NCBI GenBank assembly: GCA_016882385.1
Contig: VGQC01000002.1
Coordinates: 1-64,000 of the forward strand
Length of the DNA: 64,000 nucleotides
Direction of reading: 5' to 3'
Source of the DNA: Cyanobacteria bacterium M_DeepCast_100m_m1_067
Lineage (GTDB): Bacteria; Cyanobacteriota; Cyanobacteriia; PCC-6307; Cyanobiaceae
A model generated the notes under the pieces. The model did not search any database. It saw nothing but the letters and a program-made list of their open reading frames with translations, and was not told the origin of the DNA. A program made the position numbers and the translations under genes. This document shows, piece by piece, positions 34,658 through 43,813 of this stretch. Position 1 is the first letter of the stretch, and every line of letters starts with the position of its first letter.

Positions 34658-35908
34658 ATGCCCGCCGATCCCACCACCAGCTCTTCCGTGTCACCTTCCT
34701 CCTCTCGCACGTCTGCTAGCGCCGCTGCCAATACCCCTGCCAACACCGCCACGAACGTCGCTGCGGCCTCGTCGTCGGCCGATGCCCGGGCGGCCGCTGA
34801 GCGGGACAAGGCCCTGGGTCTGGTGCTGAATCAGATCGAGCGCAACTTCGGCAAGGGTTCGATCATGCGCCTTGGTGATGCCTCCCGCATGCGGGTGGAA
34901 ACCATCGGCACCGGTGCCCTCACCCTTGATCTCGCCCTCGGTGGCGGCTATCCCAAGGGGCGGGTGGTGGAGGTCTACGGCCCGGAGAGCTCCGGTAAGA
35001 CCACCCTCACCCTGCATGCCATCGCCGAGGTGCAGAAGCGCGGTGGTGTGGCGGCTTTTGTGGATGCGGAGCATGCCCTGGATCCGGTGTATGCCGCCGC
35101 CCTTGGGGTCGACATCGAAAACCTGCTGGTGTCCCAGCCCGACACCGGCGAGATGGCCCTGGAGATCGTCGATCAGCTGGTGCGCTCGGCCGCCGTCGAC
35201 ATCGTGGTGGTCGACTCGGTGGCGGCCTTGACGCCCCGCGCTGAGATTGAGGGGGAAATGGGGGATCTGGCGGTGGGCAGCCAGGCCCGCTTGATGAGCC
35301 AGGCGATGCGCAAGATCACCGGCAACATCGGCAAATCCGGCTGCACCGTGATCTTCCTGAACCAGCTGCGCCAGAAGATCGGCGTCACCTACGGCAACCC
35401 GGAAACCACCACGGGCGGTAATGCCCTGAAGTTCTACGCCTCGGTGCGGCTCGATATCCGCCGCATCCAGACCCTCAAGCGCGGCACCGAGGAATACGGC
35501 ATCCGCGCCAAGGTGAAGGTGGCCAAAAACAAGGTGGCCCCTCCCTTCCGGATCGCCGAGTTCGACATTCTGTTCGGCCGGGGCATCAGCACCCTCGGTT
35601 GCTTGCTCGACCTCGCCGAGGAAACCGGTGTGGTCGTTCGCAAGGGTGCCTGGTACAGCTACGAGGGCGACAACATTGGTCAGGGGCGTGACAACACGAT
35701 CACCTGGCTGGAGCAGAACCCCGAGCAGGCTGAGGTCATCGAACAGCTCACCCGCCAGAAGCTCAAGGAGGGCTCCGAAGTGACGGCCAACTCGATGAAG
35801 CCTCTGGCTGCAGCTGCCAAGGCTGCTGCCACTCCGGCTGCTTTGGCGGAGTCGTCTGCTCTGGGGGAGTCGGCGGCAGCCCTGGCTGAGTTGCCGGTGG
35901 CGAGCTGA
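34658..35908 (+). CDS. recA: Recombinase A with Ser/Ala-rich N-terminal extension
   Basis: [66 protein letters not shown]. Confidence 0.97.
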   Translation: MPADPTTSSSVSPSSSRTSASAAANTPANTATNVAAASSSADARAAAERDKALGLVLNQIERNFGKGSIMRLGDASRMRVETIGTGALTLDLALGGGYPKGRVVEVYGPESSGKTTLTLHAIAEVQKRGGVAAFVDAEHALDPVYAAALGVDIENLLVSQPDTGEMALEIVDQLVRSAAVDIVVVDSVAALTPRAEIEGEMGDLAVGSQARLMSQAMRKITGNIGKSGCTVIFLNQLRQKIGVTYGNPETTTGGNALKFYASVRLDIRRIQTLKRGTEEYGIRAKVKVAKNKVAPPFRIAEFDILFGRGISTLGCLLDLAEETGVVVRKGAWYSYEGDNIGQGRDNTITWLEQNPEQAEVIEQLTRQKLKEGSEVTANSMKPLAAAAKAAATPAALAESSALGESAAALAELPVAS

Positions 35909-35920
35909 CGGTCTCTCGGC

Positions 35921-36295
35921 TCAGGGGCGTGTAAACGCGCCCCTGGGCTTGGAGGCCAGGTTGTCGGCTCGGGATCCGCGGGCCGCTTCAGGGTTCTGGA
36001 GCACCTGGGCCACCCGTTGCAGTTCCTGGATGGCTTCGGCGCCCTCCAGCTTCACCAGTTCGTGGCCGTTGCGGGATTCCACCCAGCTGACGCCGAAGTC
36101 GGACACCAGAAAACGCACCATGTGGTTGGCGTCCAAGTTGGCTACGAAGGAGGCCCCGTGGCCATCACGGCCATCGCCGCAGATGTAACAGGTGGCGGCA
36201 ATGCCCCGGCCCTGCAGGCTTTTGGCCAGAGCCTGCAGGCTCATCACCAGGTCGTGCACCACGGATCGGTATTGCTCGGCGAGACGCGGGAACAC
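35921..36295 (-). CDS. DUF1815-type cyanobacterial conserved protein (GTG start)
   Basis: VFPRLAEQYRSVVHDLVMSLQALAKSLQGRGIAATCYICGDGRDGHGASFVANLDANHMVRFLVSDFGVSWVE. Confidence 0.75.
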   Translation of the reverse strand: MFPRLAEQYRSVVHDLVMSLQALAKSLQGRGIAATCYICGDGRDGHGASFVANLDANHMVRFLVSDFGVSWVESRNGHELVKLEGAEAIQELQRVAQVLQNPEAARGSRADNLASKPRGAFTRP

Positions 36296-36315
36296 GGCGG
36301 AATCCCAAACTGCTT

Positions 36316-36343
36316 CAAATCCTAATATTTTCTTCAGGATTTG
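36316..36343. repeat. AT-rich inverted repeat CAAATCCT-12-AGGATTTG upstream of the DUF1815 gene
   Basis: Perfect 8-bp arms, loop aatattttcttc. Confidence 0.7.
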
Positions 36344-36363
36344 GTGGTGAGCCAGGCGCCCGC

Positions 36364-36612
36364 TCAACCGTCCGCCAGGGTCCACCAGCCTGCGGCGGGG
36401 CCGATGAAGCGCACCGTTACCCAAAAGAGCACGAGGGCAGCGATGCCCACCCAGGCGCCCTTGGTGGTGAGGGTCACGAAGCGATCGGCCTGGTTGCGGG
36501 TGAGTGGCAGCCAGCTGGCGATGCGTGGCGAGGTGTCGACCTGCTTGCTGCGATCGGGCTTGATCGCTTTGGGCGGCAAGCCCTGGATGCTACGGCGCTT
36601 GGCTTCCCCCAT
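36364..36612 (-). CDS. DUF2839-type small membrane protein
   Basis: MGEAKRRSIQGLPPKAIKPDRSKQVDTSPRIASWLPLTRNQADRFVTLTTKGAWVGIAALVLFWVTVRFIGPAAGWW. Confidence 0.8.
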   Translation of the reverse strand: MGEAKRRSIQGLPPKAIKPDRSKQVDTSPRIASWLPLTRNQADRFVTLTTKGAWVGIAALVLFWVTVRFIGPAAGWWTLADG

Positions 36613-36650
36613 TCCCTTGGCTGCTGCTGCGGTGCGGTGATGGGTCCAGG

Positions 36651-38117
36651 CTAATGAGGCAGCAGGCGGCTGAGGCTGACCCAGGGTTCGAGGGCGAGCA
36701 GCACCTGCCGCCCCCAGCTGCGGCCCCGCAGGCGTCCATCCAGCACAGCAAGTCGCCCTCCCCCCTGGCGCCGCAGGCCGGCCACGCCCAGTTGCAGCCG
36801 GTTGAGGCCATCGGGCAGTAGACACTCCCGGAACCAGTCGCGACCGGCCTGGCGCAGGGCCAGCACCCGGGCGGCGGTGAGGGGATCCTCGAGGCTGGCC
36901 AGGGGCAGCAGGGCCACCACGATCTGGCTGGGTAGGGGCAGCCGCTGCTGCTGCTCCAGCCACCAGCTCCAGCGGGCGCAGATCACGCCGTTGCCGTCGG
37001 GCGCGGTGCTTTCGTGCACCACGCGCGAGCCGAATTCCGCCGCCAAACCACTGGTTAGACCTCGCCGGAGGGCGTCGTCATCGATCAGCACCACGGTGAG
37101 TCCGGCCTGCCCTAGCACCAGCCGGCGGCTCTGGTCCAGCAGGTGCTGGCCGTAGTGGGGGCTGTTGGGCAGGGGTTGGCGCAGCGGGGCATAGAGGGGC
37201 AGGGGATCGGCCAGGGGCGGATCCCCCAGGCTCACGCTCACCACCGGTTGCAGTCCGAGGGCCACGCCCGGCTCTGGCTGGCCGGCGGCGGCCCGGGCGC
37301 TGGCCAGCTGGCCCAGCAGCACCGCTCCGCGCTGCTCCAGCAGGCCCTGCAGCACACGCAGCGGCTCGAGTGGTTGGCGGTGCAGCTGCCACTGCAGCAG
37401 CTGGGGATTCACCTGGGCCCAACTGGTCCACCCGTTGCCCTGGGCGGCCAGCCAGGCGGGCCATGGTTCGGGCAGGGGGCGCAGCAGCTGCAGCAGGTGG
37501 CGCAGGGGGGCCTCGTCCTCCGGCGCCAGGGCTACCAGCTGATTGGGGCGGCGAGGATGGCTGAGCACCTGGCGGTTGAGGCGCTCGTGCAGGGTCAGCA
37601 GGCTGGCTTCCGCCGCCGGCTGGGCCCGCCGCAACTGGTCCCAGTGCTGGGGCACCACCACCACCTCCAGGGCCTGACGCAGCAGGGTGTCGAGCTGTTC
37701 CGCCTCGGGAATCACCAGCTGCCGCGGCCCCAGCAGTCCCTGCTGCCAGGCCGCCACCAGTTGGTGGTGGTTGAGCAGCCACACGCGGGCCCCGGCCGGC
37801 GGCCGGTCACCCTCGAAGCAGGGCAGGGCCAGGCTGGGGTCGGCCCGTCCGAGGCGGGGCAACTCAACCTGGAGCAGCCGCTGCCGCTGGGCTTCACTCA
37901 CCACCAAGGCGAGCGGTTCTTCGCTCAGGGCTAGGGGCACCAGCAGGCTGATCCACCAGCTGGGATCGCTGCCCGGGGCCAGCCGCACCAGGGTGTGGTC
38001 GCTGCGGCGCAGGCTGCGGGCCACCAGGCGGCTGAGGCTGAGATGGTGGGGCCAGGGCTCGCCGCCCTCGTGCTGCAGCAGGGCTTTGAGTTGCTGGTGG
38101 GCGCGGGCTTCGAGCAT
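36651..38117 (-). CDS. DinG-like (degenerate) helicase-family protein
   Basis: C-terminus LLPDGLNRLQLGVAGLRRQGGGRLAVLDGRLRGRSWGRQVLLAL resembles DinG motif VI and tail; no Walker A seen. Confidence 0.6.
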   Translation of the reverse strand: MLEARAHQQLKALLQHEGGEPWPHHLSLSRLVARSLRRSDHTLVRLAPGSDPSWWISLLVPLALSEEPLALVVSEAQRQRLLQVELPRLGRADPSLALPCFEGDRPPAGARVWLLNHHQLVAAWQQGLLGPRQLVIPEAEQLDTLLRQALEVVVVPQHWDQLRRAQPAAEASLLTLHERLNRQVLSHPRRPNQLVALAPEDEAPLRHLLQLLRPLPEPWPAWLAAQGNGWTSWAQVNPQLLQWQLHRQPLEPLRVLQGLLEQRGAVLLGQLASARAAAGQPEPGVALGLQPVVSVSLGDPPLADPLPLYAPLRQPLPNSPHYGQHLLDQSRRLVLGQAGLTVVLIDDDALRRGLTSGLAAEFGSRVVHESTAPDGNGVICARWSWWLEQQQRLPLPSQIVVALLPLASLEDPLTAARVLALRQAGRDWFRECLLPDGLNRLQLGVAGLRRQGGGRLAVLDGRLRGRSWGRQVLLALEPWVSLSRLLPH

Positions 38118-38195
38118 TCCCAGGCGTCCAACAGACGTAAAGCGTAGGAAGCTGGCTGGATGGCTCTGCCGCGATGATCACCGGCCCCCGCCCCC

Positions 38196-39113
38196 ATGAC
38201 GTCAGCTCCCCTGCCCGATCCCGCGGCGCCCACGATCAACTCCACCGAGCAGTGGTGCCAGCGGCCCGTGGGGATCGTCGGGCTGGGCCTGATCGGCGGT
38301 TCCCTTGGCTTGGATCTGCAGCAGCTCGGGGTGGAGGTGCGGGCCCTGGTGCATCGCGAGGCCACAGCCGAGCGGGCCCGGCAGCGGGGTTTGGCGACGC
38401 AGGTCAGCACCGATCCCGCCGTGCTGACGGGCTGCGGGCTGGTGGTGCTGGCCCTGCCCCTCGACCGGCTCCTGGAGCCGCCTGCCGAGCTGCTGGCGGC
38501 CCTGCCACCGCAGGCGGTGATTACGGATGTGGGCTCGGTCAAGGCGCCGGTGCTGGCCTGTTGGTCGCCGTTGGTGCAGCGCTTTGTGGCCAGCCATCCC
38601 ATGGCTGGCACCGCCCAGGCGGGGGTGGAGGCTGGGCAGTTGGGGCTGTTTCGGGATCGCCCCTGGGTGGCCACGCCGGATGCCGCTACCGACCCGGAGG
38701 CCCTGGAGCTGGTGCAGGGGCTGGCCCAGGCCGTGGGCGCCCAGTGGCTCACCTGCGCTGCCGCTGCGCACGACCGGGCGGTGGCGCTGATCTCCCATCT
38801 GCCGGTGCTGGTGAGTGCGGCCCTGCTGCAGACCGCAGATCGCTCGAGCGCCGATCCCTCGGCTGACGGCGAGCTGGCAGGCCTGGTGCGGCAGCTGGCC
38901 TCCAGTGGCTTTGCGGACACCACCCGGGTGGGCGGAGGGAATCCGGAGCTCGGCACCCTGATGGCCCGCTGCAATCAGGAAGCCCTGCTGGCGGCGCTCG
39001 ACCGTTACCGCAGTGCCCTCGATCAGCTGGAGGCCTGCGTGCGGGAGTCGGATTGGCAGGGGGTGCAGCAGACCCTGCAGCGCTGCCAGCGCCTGCGGCC
39101 GGAGTTTCTCTAG
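38196..39113 (+). CDS. tyrA: Prephenate/arogenate dehydrogenase
   Basis: VGIVGLGLIGGSLGLDLQQLGVEVRALVHRE; SHPMAGTAQAGVEAGQLGLF. Confidence 0.93.
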   Translation: MTSAPLPDPAAPTINSTEQWCQRPVGIVGLGLIGGSLGLDLQQLGVEVRALVHREATAERARQRGLATQVSTDPAVLTGCGLVVLALPLDRLLEPPAELLAALPPQAVITDVGSVKAPVLACWSPLVQRFVASHPMAGTAQAGVEAGQLGLFRDRPWVATPDAATDPEALELVQGLAQAVGAQWLTCAAAAHDRAVALISHLPVLVSAALLQTADRSSADPSADGELAGLVRQLASSGFADTTRVGGGNPELGTLMARCNQEALLAALDRYRSALDQLEACVRESDWQGVQQTLQRCQRLRPEFL

Positions 39114-39131
39114 GCCTGCTGCCCGCTTGCC

Positions 39132-40646
39132 CTAGGCCAGCACGAGGGGCTGCTGGCGGCAGGCCAGCAACTGGCGGCAGGCCATCAGGGCTGAGAGGCT
39201 GACGCCGGCGGTGCCTTCGCCGGGATAGATCGCATCGCCGCAGAGCCAGAGGCCCGGCAGGGGCGTACGGCTGGCCAGGCCAAAGGGTCCGAAGCGGCTG
39301 GGGTGTTGCCCGAGTCCGCCCACGTAGCCGAAGGGGCGGCCGGTCCAGCGCTCAAAGCTACGGGGCGTCGAGGTTTCGCAGTGCAGCCAGGGCTGCTCGG
39401 GTAGCTGCAGCAACGCCCGCAGGCCCCGCTCCATGCCCGCTTGAACGCTGGCCTTGCGCGTGGCATAGGCCTCTGGGCTGAGCCCAAACCAGGGCCGGGC
39501 CTCCGTGAACACACTGGCAATCACCGTGGCTTCGCCGGCTGGGGCCCGGCCGTCGCCCTCGCGGCTCACCGACACAAACAGTGATCCCGGCTCGTCCCAG
39601 GCCCCCTGCAGGTGGGCAGGGCATTGGGGGGGGAGGTCGCGGCGGGCGACAGCCCCATAGAGCACCAGGGCCCCGGAGGGTTCGCCCAGCTGGCTCAGCC
39701 GGCGGCGGTAGCCCGCGGGCAGCTGCGGACCGAGCAGGGTCGGTAGGGTTTGGGGTGGCAGGGCCAGCACCACGTCGCTGCAGCGCAAGTGGAAGGGGCG
39801 ATCTGCTGGTCCGAGGCCCTTCACGTGCCAGCGCTGCTCCGGTGGTCCACCGGCATCGCGTTCCAGGCCTGTGACGCGGTGGCGGGTGCGCAGCTGGCCG
39901 CCGGCCTGATGCAGGCCCTGCTCCAAGCCGGCACTGAGGGTTTGCATCGACCCCTCTAGGTGAAACAGCCCCAGGGGCTCCTGGGCCATGGCCAGCACGG
40001 TGGCGCCGTAGAGGGCGGCGGTGCGGTCTGCGGGTTCCTGGGAGTAGAGCTTGAGTTGCAGGTCGAGGAAACGCCGCAGGCGGGGATCGCCCGCGGCGCC
40101 GCAGAGGTGCAACAGGTCGGCGATGGTGGAGCCCACCAGCAGCCCACTGGCCAGGTTGGCCGGGCGCAGGGCCCCCAGCAGCTGGGCCAGATCCCAGGCG
40201 TTGCGGGGGGGCAGCACCGGATCCTGGGCAGCGAAGCCCCAGTTGGCGCGGTGCAGGGCCGCAGTCAGCTGCCAGAACCGCTCGCTGCCGGGAAACTGCG
40301 CCTGCCGTTCGGCCTGCCAGCGCGCGGGGTCGCGCCAGAGCTGGACCGGCGGATGGCCATCGCCCAGATCCACCACACAGCCGGGATCGAGCGGGCTGGC
40401 CTGGGGCAGGGGAATGCCGAGGTGCTGGAAGATCCGCGCGTGGATCCCCCCCGGCTCGAGCCCCGCCACCTGGGTGGCGCCCACATCAAAGGTGTAGGGC
40501 CCACGGCGGAAGGTGCCGGCGCAGCCGCCGCTCTGGTGGTGGGCCTCCAGCAGCTGCACCCGCAGGCCGGCCTTGGCCAGCAGGGCCGCGGCGGTGAGCC
40601 CGGCGATGCCGGCCCCCACCACCACCACATCGCTGTGTCCATCCAT
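39132..40646 (-). CDS. crtD: Carotenoid desaturase/isomerase-family FAD oxidoreductase (CrtD-like)
   Basis: DVVVVGAGIAGLTAAALLAKAGLRVQLLEAHHQSGGCAGTFRRGPYTFDVGATQVAGLEPGG. Confidence 0.8.
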   Translation of the reverse strand: MDGHSDVVVVGAGIAGLTAAALLAKAGLRVQLLEAHHQSGGCAGTFRRGPYTFDVGATQVAGLEPGGIHARIFQHLGIPLPQASPLDPGCVVDLGDGHPPVQLWRDPARWQAERQAQFPGSERFWQLTAALHRANWGFAAQDPVLPPRNAWDLAQLLGALRPANLASGLLVGSTIADLLHLCGAAGDPRLRRFLDLQLKLYSQEPADRTAALYGATVLAMAQEPLGLFHLEGSMQTLSAGLEQGLHQAGGQLRTRHRVTGLERDAGGPPEQRWHVKGLGPADRPFHLRCSDVVLALPPQTLPTLLGPQLPAGYRRRLSQLGEPSGALVLYGAVARRDLPPQCPAHLQGAWDEPGSLFVSVSREGDGRAPAGEATVIASVFTEARPWFGLSPEAYATRKASVQAGMERGLRALLQLPEQPWLHCETSTPRSFERWTGRPFGYVGGLGQHPSRFGPFGLASRTPLPGLWLCGDAIYPGEGTAGVSLSALMACRQLLACRQQPLVLA

Positions 40647-40683
40647 GGCGGCATGCTGGCAGGTGCCTGATCCGCAGCGCGTC

Positions 40684-41628
40684 ATGGCGGCTGAGCCCCC
40701 GGATCCCCTCGACCTCTGGCTGCAACGCCAGCTGGGGCAGGCCGTGGTGGGCCGCACGCCGGTGGGCGGTGGCTGCATCCACAGCGCCTGGCGCCTCGCG
40801 CTTGCGGGCGGTGGCACGGTGTTTGCCAAAACCAACACGGCCGCCTGTCTGCCGCTGCTGGCGGCGGAAGCCGAGGGGCTGCAGCAGCTGGCCCGGCACG
40901 CTCCAGCAGGCCTGGTGATCCCCGAGACCCTCGCCTTGGGGCTGTGCGGCGATCAGGCCGATGATCCGGGGCCCGCGCAGGCCGTGTTGGTGTTGGGCTG
41001 GCTGGAGCTCGGTGGTCCGGTTGGCGCCTTGGCTCAAGAGAGCGCCTGGTTCCAGCTTGGCCAGGGGTTGGCTGGCTTGCACCGCTCCAGCGCCAGCTGC
41101 ACCCCTCCCCAGGGCTATGGCTGGCCGGCCGACAACTTTCTGGGTTCAGCGCCCCAGCCCAACGGCTGGCGGAGTGATTGGGGGCTGTTTTTTGCCGAGT
41201 GCCGTCTGGCGCCCCAGCTGGCCTGGGCTGCGCGCCGCGGCCAGCCCCTGCGTGGAGCCCAGGCGCTGCTCGAGCGGGTGCCGCATTGGTTGAACAGCCA
41301 TTGCTGCAGGCCGGTGCTGGTGCACGGCGATCTGTGGTGCGGCAATGGTGCCCTGCTGGCCGATGGGCGCGGGGCGATCTTTGATCCGGCCTGCTACTGG
41401 GGAGATCGGGAGGTGGACCTGGCGATGGCGCAGCTGTTCGGGGGCTTCCCGCCCGCCTTTTTCAACGGCTATGCGGATGCTTGGCCGCTGGAGGCCGGTG
41501 CCCGGGGGCGGATCCCCCTCTACAACCTGTACCACTTGCTTAACCACGCCAACCTGTTTGGCGGCGGCTACGGCCACCGCGCCCAGGCCTGCATCGATGC
41601 TCTGTTGTCCGCAGCAGCTGAGCCCTAG
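40684..41628 (+). CDS. Fructosamine kinase family protein
   Basis: VGGGCIHSAWRLALAGGGTVFAKTN; VLVHGDLWCGNGALLADGRGAIFDPACYWGDREVDLAMAQLFGGFP. Confidence 0.92.
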   Translation: MAAEPPDPLDLWLQRQLGQAVVGRTPVGGGCIHSAWRLALAGGGTVFAKTNTAACLPLLAAEAEGLQQLARHAPAGLVIPETLALGLCGDQADDPGPAQAVLVLGWLELGGPVGALAQESAWFQLGQGLAGLHRSSASCTPPQGYGWPADNFLGSAPQPNGWRSDWGLFFAECRLAPQLAWAARRGQPLRGAQALLERVPHWLNSHCCRPVLVHGDLWCGNGALLADGRGAIFDPACYWGDREVDLAMAQLFGGFPPAFFNGYADAWPLEAGARGRIPLYNLYHLLNHANLFGGGYGHRAQACIDALLSAAAEP

Positions 41629-42023
41629 CCCAGATACTCCTTGCGTAGGTTCTGCACCTTGGCCACCACGGCGTTGCGCTTTTCGCTGGTGGTGAGGTTG
41701 TGCCAGCTCCATTGGCCCACCACCACCAGGCCCAGCAGTTCCAGCAGGCCGGGCACGACGGGCAGCAGGTTGATCGTGTCGAGCACGCCTTTGATCAGGA
41801 TCTGGGCCACGATCACGGCCAGGATCACGCCGGTGGCCTTGCCGATCCGGCCCATCTGGTTCCAGTCCACCTGGTCGAGGGTGCTGTTCACCTTCGTCAG
41901 GATTTCGCTGTAGCGCTCGCTAAAGCTCACCTCGGTGGCGCTGGAGGCTGCTCCTGTCTCCACGTCAGTGGCAGTACCAGTAGCCGTGCCCTGCTCAGTC
42001 GCATCGGGGGTCGTATCGCTCAT
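41625..42023 (-). CDS. CAAD/CURT1-like thylakoid membrane protein
   Basis: YSEILTKVNSTLDQVDWNQMGRIGKATGVILAVIVAQILIKGVLDTINLLPVVPGLLELLGLVVVGQWSWHNLTTSEKR. Confidence 0.85.
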   Translation of the reverse strand: MSDTTPDATEQGTATGTATDVETGAASSATEVSFSERYSEILTKVNSTLDQVDWNQMGRIGKATGVILAVIVAQILIKGVLDTINLLPVVPGLLELLGLVVVGQWSWHNLTTSEKRNAVVAKVQNLRKEYLG

Positions 42024-42071
42024 GGACCAGGTGGAGGGGCTGATGTTTGGAATGCTTCATAAGGTATCGGT

Positions 42072-42527
42072 GTGACCTCCCAAGCGCCAGCGCAGCTCAG
42101 GTCGGGTCTGGGCCTGCTCACCGTTCTGCGTCAGATCCTGCTGTCAGCTGCCCCCCAGGAGGGATGCGCCCTGCTGCTCGGCGAGCGGATGGACGATGGC
42201 TGGCGGCTGCGCCGGATCTGGCCCTGCTGCAACGTCTGGCCGGTGCCTGGTGAGCGCTGCCGTCGCTTCGCGATCGATCCCCGCGAGCAGTTGTTGGCGC
42301 AGAAGTGGGGGCGGGCACGGGGGCTGGAGGTGCTGGGGGCGGCCCACAGCCATCCCCGCAGTCCTGCGGTGCCTTCCAGCACCGATCGCAACCTCACGCT
42401 GCAGCCGGCGCTGATGCTGATCCTGGGGCGTGCCCCAGAGCAGGACCAGGATCAGGAGCTGGTGGCCTGGTGGTTGCCGGAGTCGCCCGCCCAGCCCCAG
42501 CGCTTGCCATGGAGAATGGAGAGCTGA
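42072..42527 (+). CDS. JAMM/MPN (M67) metallopeptidase-like protein
   Basis: PQEGCALLLGE ... VLGAAHSHPRSPAVPSSTD: complete JAMM motif E...HxHx10D. Confidence 0.88.
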   Translation: MTSQAPAQLRSGLGLLTVLRQILLSAAPQEGCALLLGERMDDGWRLRRIWPCCNVWPVPGERCRRFAIDPREQLLAQKWGRARGLEVLGAAHSHPRSPAVPSSTDRNLTLQPALMLILGRAPEQDQDQELVAWWLPESPAQPQRLPWRMES

Positions 42528-43711
42528 TCCCAGCGGCCATGCTTCCCCCCGATACCAGCGGCGTTCAGCTCAGCCCCGATGAGGTGGCCCGTTTTGCCAG
42601 GCACCTGATCCTGCCCGAGGTGGGCATGGAGGGGCAGAAGCGGCTCAAGGCTTCCTCGGTGCTGTGCGTGGGCACCGGCGGCCTGGGCTCGCCTTTGCTG
42701 TTGTATCTGGCCGCGGCCGGCGTGGGCCGGATCGGCATCGTCGATTTCGACGTGGTGGATCACTCCAACCTGCAGCGCCAGGTGATCCATGGCACCAGCT
42801 GGGTGGGCAAGCCCAAGATCGAATCGGCCAAGGCCCGCATTCTCGAGATCAACCCCCACTGCCAGGTGGATCTCTATGAAACGGCCCTCACCAGCGACAA
42901 CGCCCTGGAGATCATCCGGCCCTACGACATCGTTTGCGACGGCACGGACAACTTCCCCACCCGCTACCTGGTGAACGACGCCTGCGTGCTGCTGGGCAAG
43001 CCCAACGTGTACGGCTCGATCTTCCGCTTCGAGGGCCAGGCCACGGTGTTCAACCTGGATGCCGAAAGTCCCAACTACCGCGATCTGTTCCCCGAGCCGC
43101 CGCCGCCGGGCATGGTGCCCTCCTGCGCCGAGGGCGGCGTGGTGGGCGTGCTGCCCGGGATCATCGGCGTGATCCAGGCCACCGAAGCGGTGAAGATCAT
43201 CACCGGCATCGGTACCACCCTCAGCGGTCGCCTGCTGTTGTTTGATGCCCTGGGCATGAAGTTCCGGGAGCTGAAGCTGCGGCCCAACCCCGAGCGGCCG
43301 GTGATCGACAAGCTGATCGACTACCAGGAGTTCTGCGGCGTGGGCGGCACCGCCCCTGGCCAGGAAGAGGCGGGCTCGGTGGAGAGCATCAGCGCCACCG
43401 AGCTCAAAGCGCTGCTCGATGGCGACACCTCCGGCCTGGTGCTGATCGACGTGCGCAACCCGCCTGAAGCTGAGATCGCCGTGATCCCTGGCGCCACACT
43501 GATCCCGCTGGATCAGATTGAAAATGGCACCGCCGTGGAGCGCATCCAGCAACTGGCCGCTGGCAAGACCCTGTATGCCCACTGCAAGTTGGGCGGCCGC
43601 AGCGCCAAGGCCCTGATCGCCCTCAAGCGCCACGGCATCGAGGGCATCAATGTGGCCGGTGGCATCGACGCCTGGAGCCTGGAGGTGGATCCCAGCGTGC
43701 CGCGCTACTAG
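42509..43711 (+). CDS. moeB: Molybdopterin-synthase adenylyltransferase (E1-like) fused to rhodanese
   Basis: ARFARHLILPEVGMEGQKRLKASSVLCVGTGGLGSPLLLYLAAAGVGRIGIVDFDVVDHSNLQRQVIH; C-terminal YAHCKLGGRSAKAL rhodanese. Confidence 0.93.
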   Translation: MENGELIPAAMLPPDTSGVQLSPDEVARFARHLILPEVGMEGQKRLKASSVLCVGTGGLGSPLLLYLAAAGVGRIGIVDFDVVDHSNLQRQVIHGTSWVGKPKIESAKARILEINPHCQVDLYETALTSDNALEIIRPYDIVCDGTDNFPTRYLVNDACVLLGKPNVYGSIFRFEGQATVFNLDAESPNYRDLFPEPPPPGMVPSCAEGGVVGVLPGIIGVIQATEAVKIITGIGTTLSGRLLLFDALGMKFRELKLRPNPERPVIDKLIDYQEFCGVGGTAPGQEEAGSVESISATELKALLDGDTSGLVLIDVRNPPEAEIAVIPGATLIPLDQIENGTAVERIQQLAAGKTLYAHCKLGGRSAKALIALKRHGIEGINVAGGIDAWSLEVDPSVPRY

Positions 43712-43760
43712 GCCTCGGCACAGGAGCTGTCGCGGGCAGCCATTTCCAGCATCGGAAGCT

Positions 43761-43799
43761 CGCCAAAACATGCATTAAGCTTGCGCCAAAATACGCATT
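43761..43799. repeat. Two imperfect direct repeats (CGCCAAAACATGCATT / CGCCAAAATACGCATT), 23-bp period, upstream of the ATPase gene
   Basis: 14/16 identity at 43761-43776 and 43784-43799. Confidence 0.7.
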
Positions 43800-43813
43800 G
43801 GCGGCTGCGCGCC

